Positions 58,080-64,000 of a DNA stretch of 64,000 nt are shown one piece after another. The stretch is taken from positions 1 to 64,000 of the forward strand of contig NZ_JXYS01000012.1 in NCBI RefSeq assembly GCF_000949295.1, in the 5' to 3' direction. The DNA is from Acidithrix ferrooxidans (lineage in GTDB: Bacteria; Actinomycetota; Acidimicrobiia; Acidimicrobiales; Acidimicrobiaceae). Each line of letters opens with the position of its first letter. The stretch's first letter is position 1. The position numbers were made by a program, and so were the translations under genes. Below the pieces are notes generated by a model. That model did not search any database, was not told the origin of the DNA, and saw only the letters and a program-made list of their open reading frames with translations.

Positions 58080-59597
58080 CTATCGATTGACAAATAGTCT
58101 CTCGCGGGTGAGATTCAGCGCCTTTAATTGCGACGGGATGAAAGACAACTGATAACGCACGCCTAGATATCCCACAAGCGCTAGAGTTCCAATGATGTAA
58201 ACAGTCCAAGAGACAAGCATCGGGCCGTCAGGGAGACCTAGCATCATGCCCATAAACGTCACCACTACTACACCGTTCACAACTCGCTCGCTGGGCGAAA
58301 TGGCCACGAAAATCAGGCCCCATGCAATATACCATGGTTGGATAACTGGTCCCAACAAGACAAGCGCCAATAACGAGTACCCAATCGCTCTTTCAAAGCT
58401 AAAACGCTCGAGGTGAAAGGCAAAGTACAGCGTGATCAAAGCCGCCCCAAGAAGTCCCAAAGCCCTATAGAGCGTTAGGAATCCGGCAAAATGAAGCGGA
58501 ATCCCCAACAAAGAGGTTAACCTATCTGACCAAGCCGCCAGGGCTGTAGTAGGTACCGCTGGCGATCTAACAGTGCCCGGCGTCCCTAGATTATGAATCC
58601 AACCCCATCCAAGACCTGTCGAATATGAAATAGCCCCTACAGTTGCAAGTGCTATCGACCCATACTTGATTGAAGGGATGATCTTATCCTTGATCTTGTT
58701 ACCAGCCGTTGAATTCCAGGCGATAAATGCCAATGCTATAACGGCAGGAACCTTGACCGCCGCACCTGCAGAAATCAAGACCGTCGCTAAAATAGAATGA
58801 CCCTTGTAAAACATCAAAAGGCCAAGGGTCATGAAAGCTATCATGAACGCATCGTTATGGCCAGAAGATGCAAGGTGAAAGATTACGATCGGATTTAATC
58901 CAATCAAAACCAAAGCGATCCTTTTGTCTTTACCCAAAATCTCTGCGATTCTCATCGAACTGAAGATGATGGCTAAGACAGCAATGACCGTGGCGACTCT
59001 CAAAAATAGCATGGTGGCAAATGGATTATGCTGGGTTACGACCGCCGCAACACCGGAAAACCATAAAAAGAGCGGGCCATAAGGAGCTGGAGCATTACCC
59101 CAAAATGGGTCAACTGTATTCAAATATGGCGTCGCTCCCAAAATATTGGGGCCATACTGATAGGGTGAAATATGCCTCGAGACCATTTCGCCAATTGCAG
59201 CATAGCTGTAAATATCTCTCGAATATAGGGGACCGGCTATCGCAAGGGGTACAAACCAGATTGCTCCTATCACTATCAACTGCTTAGTGGTAACTTCCTT
59301 TGCCATGACAAGTTGAACTAGCCATAGCCAGGCTAAAAGACCTGAGATAAAGCCGAAATAAAAAATCGCTTGTGCGAGCCACGAAGGAAGTATCCCTAAC
59401 GAAAGCGGACCGTTGGCGATTCCAAAAAACCATGAACCGGGAATTTTAGAGGTGAAGGGAACCGATGGAGAAAGCGAGCCAATGACTATAGCCACGGTCG
59501 AAACAATTCCAACGTTGCGTACAAATTTTAGATCATGCCTACGCACGGTAGTTAGATTGTTGATTCCATTCATCAATTTCGATTGAGCTAATTGCAT
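58080..59597 (-). CDS. MptB-like polyprenol-phosphomannose mannosyltransferase (GT-C)
   Basis: A 505-residue membrane protein with about 12 helices. 'GPLYSRDIYSYAAIGEMVSR' (122-141) and 'ISPYQYGP' form the DxD-less acidic loop typical of MptA/MptB alpha-1,6-mannosyltransferases; 'SGHNDAFMIAF' and 'QPWYIAWGL' are further family marks. Relatives build the mannan core of lipomannan-type glycolipids. No other mannan genes are in the window, so the product is inferred from family only. Confidence 0.82.
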   Translation of the reverse strand: MQLAQSKLMNGINNLTTVRRHDLKFVRNVGIVSTVAIVIGSLSPSVPFTSKIPGSWFFGIANGPLSLGILPSWLAQAIFYFGFISGLLAWLWLVQLVMAKEVTTKQLIVIGAIWFVPLAIAGPLYSRDIYSYAAIGEMVSRHISPYQYGPNILGATPYLNTVDPFWGNAPAPYGPLFLWFSGVAAVVTQHNPFATMLFLRVATVIAVLAIIFSSMRIAEILGKDKRIALVLIGLNPIVIFHLASSGHNDAFMIAFMTLGLLMFYKGHSILATVLISAGAAVKVPAVIALAFIAWNSTAGNKIKDKIIPSIKYGSIALATVGAISYSTGLGWGWIHNLGTPGTVRSPAVPTTALAAWSDRLTSLLGIPLHFAGFLTLYRALGLLGAALITLYFAFHLERFSFERAIGYSLLALVLLGPVIQPWYIAWGLIFVAISPSERVVNGVVVVTFMGMMLGLPDGPMLVSWTVYIIGTLALVGYLGVRYQLSFIPSQLKALNLTRERLFVNR

Positions 59598-60059
59598 TTG
59601 CCTTCTTGGGACCGTCGTTCTTTAAGATTACTAAGACTGCCAACTACATCGATTGGGAAATTTCGGGTCGAAGCGGACTTGCACTTTCCAGATCGGGTTA
59701 CTAATCAACTATCTATAACAATTAATCGTACCTGATATTTCACTCACACAATCCCGAATGGAGGTCGAATACTAATCGTCACTTCAGCACAATTTCATAA
59801 ATAACAGAAATCGACCACTTCCCAGCCTAAGCAAACGAAATCAGCAGATAAGCAATTGCCATGCGAGAAGATCATTAGTACCAGGTTAAATGTCGCTAGC
59901 AGAATCTAAATCCAAGAAACGCAATAAGGTCAAAACTTCTCAATATACCCAAAGGGAAACTTTACGGTAAAAAGGGTGGTAAGAAGGGAGACTCTTGAGT
60001 GCTATGTCGCCAATAACTTTATCTAATTTTTCGGATACAAATAAAGTCGAACATAGCTT
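59598..60059. other. Gap between MptB-like gene and tRNA-Tyr
   Basis: 462 bp with no supportable gene or hairpin; likely upstream region of the minus-strand mannosyltransferase gene. Confidence 0.4.
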
Positions 60060-60145
60060 TGTGGGCCGGGTAGGGTTCGAACCTACGTAGGCGTAACCGG
60101 CAGATTTACAGTCTGCTCCCTTTGACCGCTCGGGCACCGACCCAC
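60060..60145 (-). tRNA. tRNA-Tyr (GTA)
   Basis: On the minus strand: acceptor GTGGGTC/GGCCCAC, anticodon loop CTGTAAA with GTA, a long class-II variable arm, and T-loop GTTCGAACC. 86 bases, no encoded CCA. Confidence 0.95.
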
Positions 60146-60170
60146 TCTTTTGTGAATATCCTATATTAGT

Positions 60171-60659
60171 GTGCCAACATTTGATGTCGTTTCAGAAGTA
60201 AACCTACAAGAAGTTCGAAATGCGGTTGATCAAGCAAATCGCGAAGCATCGACACGTTTCGACTTTAAAGATACAAATTCGGAGATCGAATATACCGACT
60301 CCGAGCTCCACCTTTCATCATCGTCTCAGGACCGCCTAAAGGCTCTTGAAATCGTACTGGAAGAAAAACTAGTAAAAAGGGGCGTCTCGCTAAAGAGCCT
60401 CGAGAAGGGTCAAATTGTAGAAGGTAGTCGGGGATCGGCTCGTCAAACGATCAAGCTCGTTGCCGGAATTTCCTCTGAAAAAGCAAAAGCAATTAACAAA
60501 TTCATAAAAGACTTAAACCTCAAAGGCGTCTCGGGTTCAATCCAAGGCGATTCCTTGCGGATCTCAGGCAAAAAACGAGATGATCTCCAAGAGGTGATCT
60601 CCAAACTGCGCGAGGGTGATTTTCAGATACCCCTACAATTCAATAATTTTCGAGATTGA
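60171..60659 (+). CDS. YajQ-family nucleotide-binding protein
   Basis: A 162-residue YajQ/DUF520 protein with two RNP-like domains ('TFDVVSEVNLQEVRNAVDQA', 'RFDFKDTNSEIEY', 'VSGSIQGDSLRISGKKRDDL'). In other bacteria members bind tRNA or cyclic di-GMP; the role here is unknown. The GTG start at 60171 has no purine-rich site upstream. TATATT at 60162-60167 lies just before it, so a very short leader is possible. Confidence 0.93.
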   Translation: MPTFDVVSEVNLQEVRNAVDQANREASTRFDFKDTNSEIEYTDSELHLSSSSQDRLKALEIVLEEKLVKRGVSLKSLEKGQIVEGSRGSARQTIKLVAGISSEKAKAINKFIKDLNLKGVSGSIQGDSLRISGKKRDDLQEVISKLREGDFQIPLQFNNFRD

Positions 60660-60774
60660 CTCCTTCGTAGCTAAAGATACAAGCAAACCGCTACATTTCT
60701 AGAAAGCCAACGCCCAATGGGTGCGCAAGCGAATTGGGAGACTCTTTAGGCGTTGTGGAGCCTCATTGTGGTAG

Positions 60775-60813
60775 CTGATTATCGGCCATTGAACAAGTTA
60801 GGTCGATAATCAG
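60775..60813. repeat. Inverted repeat downstream of yajQ
   Basis: CTGATTATCG (60775-60784) and CGATAATCAG (60804-60813) are perfect complements; inner pairing can extend the stem to 13 bp. No T-run. Confidence 0.6.
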
Positions 60814-60871
60814 GCTGGTCCTTAATGTAAGTTCTCAAAGAGACCAATTGATAAGAATTATAAACTTTATC

Positions 60872-60903
60872 GCCGATAGTTGCCCCAAGGGGCAACTATC
60901 GGC
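60872..60903. terminator. Hairpin between convergent genes
   Basis: GCCGATAGTTGCCCC (60872-60886) and its exact complement (60889-60903) flank AA. It lies between the yajQ stop and the converging HAD gene, so it may stop both, though no T-run is present on either side. Confidence 0.55.
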
Positions 60904-60976
60904 TAGATCAAAGCTGATTCATACGATTCAAGCAGGGCAAACCGTGCTTTAGCTTTTGGTCTTTCGATGCAATGGA

Positions 60977-61474
60977 TCAGTAGTAGCCCGACTCAATGTA
61001 GATACATGGCACCCCATTTTCTCGAAACATCTCGACGTTTCGCTTATCATCTTCGAATGCCAAAACGATCTCAAAGTTCATCCCCAACAACTGATTGGTC
61101 TCTAACGCCTTGAATTCTCTCGCTCGGCTATAGTCCCCCCAATTACGGGTAATCAACAGATCCCACCGAAGGTTGTTCGTAGCTAACCATGCAACGGTCA
61201 AGTCGGCGATCGACGACGGTCGACCGGTCATCAAAATAAAACTAAATTGGGGATCGATAAGCGTCATCAAGGTGCCCATCTCTTTGATCAGGGGGTCATC
61301 ACCAGCCGCATTGAAAAATCCATCCCAGTCGCGTCTCGGGCGATCTAAAAAGTGTTGCCGGAGAGAAGCATCCGCTAGAACTCCGTCAATATCAAAGATG
61401 ATCGCGGTTTCATTGATACTGACCTTCTCGTTGATTATCCAATTCTTGGGTCGGCCTGAAAGGTCAATTTGCAT
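60977..61474 (-). CDS. HAD-family phosphatase, polynucleotide 3'-phosphatase-like
   Basis: A 165-residue HAD protein. Motif I DIDGVLAD (Asp28, Asp30), motif II Thr83 in 'ILMTGRPSS', motif III Lys122, motif IV 'AFEDDKRNVEMF' (Asp142, Asp143). The pattern resembles the phosphatase part of phage-type polynucleotide kinases, but no kinase domain is present. Substrate unknown. Divergent from the long gene to its right, 68 bp apart. Confidence 0.8.
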   Translation of the reverse strand: MQIDLSGRPKNWIINEKVSINETAIIFDIDGVLADASLRQHFLDRPRRDWDGFFNAAGDDPLIKEMGTLMTLIDPQFSFILMTGRPSSIADLTVAWLATNNLRWDLLITRNWGDYSRAREFKALETNQLLGMNFEIVLAFEDDKRNVEMFRENGVPCIYIESGYY

Positions 61475-61542
61475 ATTTGGATATCTCCTTGGATCACTTC
61501 AGTCAGATAATCAATCCCTGATAGCGATTATCCTATTGAGAT

Positions 61543-64000
61543 ATGAAAGGGGTAAGGATAACTAACTTGGATTCACTATCTGCAAAACCATATGAAGCCG
61601 AAAATCAAACGATGCACATTAAAGAAAGCATCGATGATTTTGTGGATGAAAGCCTTCATAGCGCTTGCAAGAAAGAAATTGAAGTTCATGTCGGTATCGG
61701 AAGCCGGGTGATCGTAGCTTCAGATCTTTTGATCGGTCGCTTTGAGCCCGGCACTCGCGGCGAACTAACCAAATTCAAGGAATACCTGGCAACACTCGAT
61801 GGACCAGGGGTAATAATCTTTGCTGGGAATCTCTTTGATCTTTCCAATCAAACCCTACAAGTCAAAGTTTGTGACCTAATCGATCAGGAAAAGGAGTTCT
61901 TTGGTCAACTTCGGGACCTCACTACCTCTCACGGCTTTGAAATCTACATTCTTCCTGGTTCTAGAGATCGATCTCTAGCTTGGGATCTCTCTCAACAAAA
62001 AGACTTAGAAACGATAGGCCAAGCCAGCTTAGGAATCAAGGTCAGCCTTATTGTCGAGACCACCAATGGACCAAAAACAATCGATATATTCTCAGGGCGA
62101 GAATTCGAAGCCAGATCGAATCAAGTCGATCCATATTCAAAAGTTGATACCCCATGGTCTACGCATCTCATTGGGGAGATAATTCCCCATCTGACCAAAC
62201 GGGCAAAATGGCTAGAAGGCATAGACCTCGTCGACAACCAGGGCGCAATATCTCGATTCTTCGCATCCCGAATCTTCTATCGAAAGGCAATGCGATATCT
62301 TCCATGGCTCATCGCACCGATTCTGGGCGCCTTTTTCATTAAGTTGCCGGTAATTCTGGCGCTGCCAACGATAGGTCACTTCAAACATCGAATTCGCGCG
62401 TTAGCACCCTTTATCCAAATTGCTGGCGCAGCCACACTATTGGATGCAGTCCTAGTCCTGACCATTGCAACGTGGCTAGCGCGTCGAACATACGCCGGGA
62501 TGATTGAAAATCCACTTATCGCCACAAATAGCGGAGAAGCACTACCAAACCTTGCCGCACGAATCGCAGCCATGGAGGCGTTAGACGACAGCCATATCGG
62601 AACCATCATCGGCAACAGCCTGAACCCCGAGATGACCGACATGACCTCAGGATTCTTTTGCGCCACTGGTGGAATATCAAAATGCTACAGAGAGTCCCCA
62701 GCACGATTTGGACTACCATCAGTCTTTCAGCCGATCGCGCAGTGCACCTGGGTAGAAATTCAGCCAGGTGCCAAAGTGAGAGTTCGTCTCTATTCTCAGA
62801 CTGAAGAACTGCCCCTAGAGTCAAGGAGCGAGCGACTTGTTCGTCTAGGAAAACACGATCCGACGAGTGGCCTGCGTATCCTGGCGTCATATCCCGGTGG
62901 CGAAGGCTACATTCCTAGCGACGCAACCTCTACCAAATTCTCAAGGCCACGGCGACTAGTGGCCCTTGGCGTTCTGCTAGTTGGATTAATTGACTTAATT
63001 TCAACTCTGGTGCCACCACTTCGCTCGCGGCTAAGTCTTATAACAGAGTTCATCCCACTAGCGGTACCCGTGGCCGCCAATGCGATTGCTGCGATCGAAT
63101 CCGTGGGGCTAATGGCTCTCGCCAGTGGTCTAAGAAGGGGTCAACGAGTCGCCTACCTGCTGACAGTGGCTATAGCTAGCGCCAGCGTCATAACCAACCT
63201 GATCAAGGGTGGCGACATTGAGGAGTCGATTCTGACCGCGATATTGGTTGGATCGCTCGTCGCCTCTCGCAAAGCATTCACTGCGCCAACAAATAGGATT
63301 CCCATGCTAAAGGGCATCATCAGGATACCAATTGGATGGCTTTTGATCTTTATCGCTGGCTCTTTAGCATTACGCCTTGATCTTCTGCTCTTTAGCCGTA
63401 GCACCTCTATAGGAATACTCAATGGACTCCTAGCGGTTCTTGAACGGATGGTAGGGTCACAATCGATCCCAATTCCTCATTCAATCAACCTTTTTCTAGC
63501 CCCAGCGCTCAGCTACTCCGCCTTAACGCTTCTAGCTCTTCTTCTCCTTCGAGCATCTCGACCAGTAGTTGAGGCAAAGGTGGCAAGATTGACTCTGCCA
63601 GGTCGACCTGCACTTACGCCAACTGAGATAGTCAACCGCTACTCCAAAACCACACTTGACTACTTTGCTCTTCGCGACGACAAATCGCACTTTATCGCCT
63701 ATAACACCTTGATCGCCTATGCCGTGATTGGCACAGTAGCCGTGGTCTCACCTGACCCTATAGGACCAGCTGCAACGGCCACTCAAGCCTGGAATGCATT
63801 TCGAAATCATGCAAATTCAAATGGTTGGACGATATGCGTACTAGGTTCTGGCGAACCATGGCAGACAACCTATGCCTCTAGCGGCCTTCACTCCATCTAT
63901 ATCGGAGATGAAGCAGTGGTAAATGTCTCCGACTTCCACCTAGATGGAAATAAGAATAAATCGCTCCGGCAAGCCGTCAACAGAATGCGCAACTACAACT
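61543..64000 (+). CDS. Pseudophosphoesterase-MprF-like membrane synthase, cut by window edge
   Basis: An uninterrupted frame of at least 819 codons runs off the right edge. Start: ATG 61543, or TTG 61567 behind GGGGTAAGG. About residues 55-150 resemble a calcineurin-type phosphoesterase, but its metal motifs read 'ASDLLIG' (usually DLH), 'FAGNLFD' (usually GD) and 'LPGSRD' (usually GNHD). Two membrane helices (about 245-310) follow. The rest of that domain then appears with 'IIGNSLNPE' (usually GHTHxPE). Several further helices (about 465-680) lead into a DUF2156/phosphatidylglycerol lysyltransferase C-domain ('RYSKTTLDYFALRDDKSHF', 'SPDPIG', 'YIGDEAVV'). The C-domain uses aminoacyl-tRNA to modify lipids in MprF relatives. 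Confidence 0.85.
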   Translation, partial: MKGVRITNLDSLSAKPYEAENQTMHIKESIDDFVDESLHSACKKEIEVHVGIGSRVIVASDLLIGRFEPGTRGELTKFKEYLATLDGPGVIIFAGNLFDLSNQTLQVKVCDLIDQEKEFFGQLRDLTTSHGFEIYILPGSRDRSLAWDLSQQKDLETIGQASLGIKVSLIVETTNGPKTIDIFSGREFEARSNQVDPYSKVDTPWSTHLIGEIIPHLTKRAKWLEGIDLVDNQGAISRFFASRIFYRKAMRYLPWLIAPILGAFFIKLPVILALPTIGHFKHRIRALAPFIQIAGAATLLDAVLVLTIATWLARRTYAGMIENPLIATNSGEALPNLAARIAAMEALDDSHIGTIIGNSLNPEMTDMTSGFFCATGGISKCYRESPARFGLPSVFQPIAQCTWVEIQPGAKVRVRLYSQTEELPLESRSERLVRLGKHDPTSGLRILASYPGGEGYIPSDATSTKFSRPRRLVALGVLLVGLIDLISTLVPPLRSRLSLITEFIPLAVPVAANAIAAIESVGLMALASGLRRGQRVAYLLTVAIASASVITNLIKGGDIEESILTAILVGSLVASRKAFTAPTNRIPMLKGIIRIPIGWLLIFIAGSLALRLDLLLFSRSTSIGILNGLLAVLERMVGSQSIPIPHSINLFLAPALSYSALTLLALLLLRASRPVVEAKVARLTLPGRPALTPTEIVNRYSKTTLDYFALRDDKSHFIAYNTLIAYAVIGTVAVVSPDPIGPAATATQAWNAFRNHANSNGWTICVLGSGEPWQTTYASSGLHSIYIGDEAVVNVSDFHLDGNKNKSLRQAVNRMRNYN

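Noticed and set aside
59940-60137. Minus-strand frame over tRNA-Tyr
   Set aside because: It is the tRNA gene read as protein, a common artefact.
1-64000. CRISPR arrays, rRNA genes, prophage or toxin-antitoxin systems
   Set aside because: No regularly spaced direct repeats, no rRNA-like stretches and no such protein families were seen.

Overview
The window is a chromosomal segment of an actinobacterium. It carries the universally conserved ribosomal-protein superoperons in actinobacterial order: secE-nusG-rplKA-rplJL-rpoBC-rpsLG-fusA-tuf, S10-spc-alpha, rplM-rpsI-glmM, and acpS-nnr-alr-tsaE-tsaB. A zinc-type S14, an MptB-like mannosyltransferase and an MprF-like lipid synthase also fit. The base composition looks close to balanced, which is low for the phylum, and intergenic regions are AT-rich. 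An acidophilic member of class Acidimicrobiia (for example an Acidithrix relative) is my best guess; that is inference, not something the sequence states.

Layout. 1-1.35 kb: right part of a TniA/TniB-like transposon. 1.8-4.5 kb: wreck of a [NiFe]-hydrogenase accessory cluster (NHL-repeat protein fused to a HypC fragment, Rieske protein with a stop in the cluster-binding loop, 3' third of hypF with a frameshift), plus one apparently intact HypC paralogue. 4.6-6.7 kb: cynS, rnhA, tsaB. 7.1-11.5 kb: minus-strand housekeeping genes tsaE, family-4 UDG, alr, nnr and acpS, with a short tnpB/omega-RNA-like relic between nnr and acpS. 12-16.1 kb: a secreted Ala/Gly-rich protein, a 44-bp perfect palindrome, a radical SAM/SPASM protein and glmS. 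16.6-20.3 kb: glmM, rpsI, rplM, truA, rplQ. 20.3-36.3 kb: rpoA through rpsJ. 36.4-40.9 kb: tuf, fusA, rpsG, rpsL. 41.2-52.8 kb: rpoC, rpoB, rplL, rplJ, rplA, rplK, nusG, secE, tRNA-Trp. 53-55.2 kb: an ECF sigma factor, rpmG, tRNA-Met and tRNA-Thr. 55.2-61.5 kb: sparse region with a GNAT enzyme, an AlkA-like glycosylase, an MptB-like transferase, tRNA-Tyr, a YajQ protein and a HAD phosphatase. From 61.5 kb to the right edge: one very long open frame.

How the parts work together. Most of the window is the translation and transcription machinery read leftward. Several hairpins with U-tracts, some strong and some weak, interrupt it: after rplO, after rpsJ, between infA and rpmJ, between rpsG and fusA, between rplL and rpoB, and in the rplJ leader. 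The classical S10/spc/alpha and rif units therefore seem to be cut into attenuated sub-operons. Around it lie cell-wall precursor genes (glmS, glmM, alr), tRNA t6A synthesis (tsaB, tsaE), metabolite and DNA repair (nnr, UDG, AlkA) and envelope genes.

The observations I rate highest are: (1) the open frame from 61.5 kb, in which a split calcineurin-type phosphoesterase domain has lost all its canonical metal-ligand motifs and is fused to an MprF/DUF2156-type synthase; (2) infA apparently starting at CTG behind a strong ribosome site; (3) the decaying hydrogenase cluster next to a transposon; (4) RpoB with Asn at the rifampicin-resistance position equivalent to E. coli His526; (5) a repeat-built acidic tail on L22; (6) an L10-leader attenuator; (7) the tnpB right-end relic.
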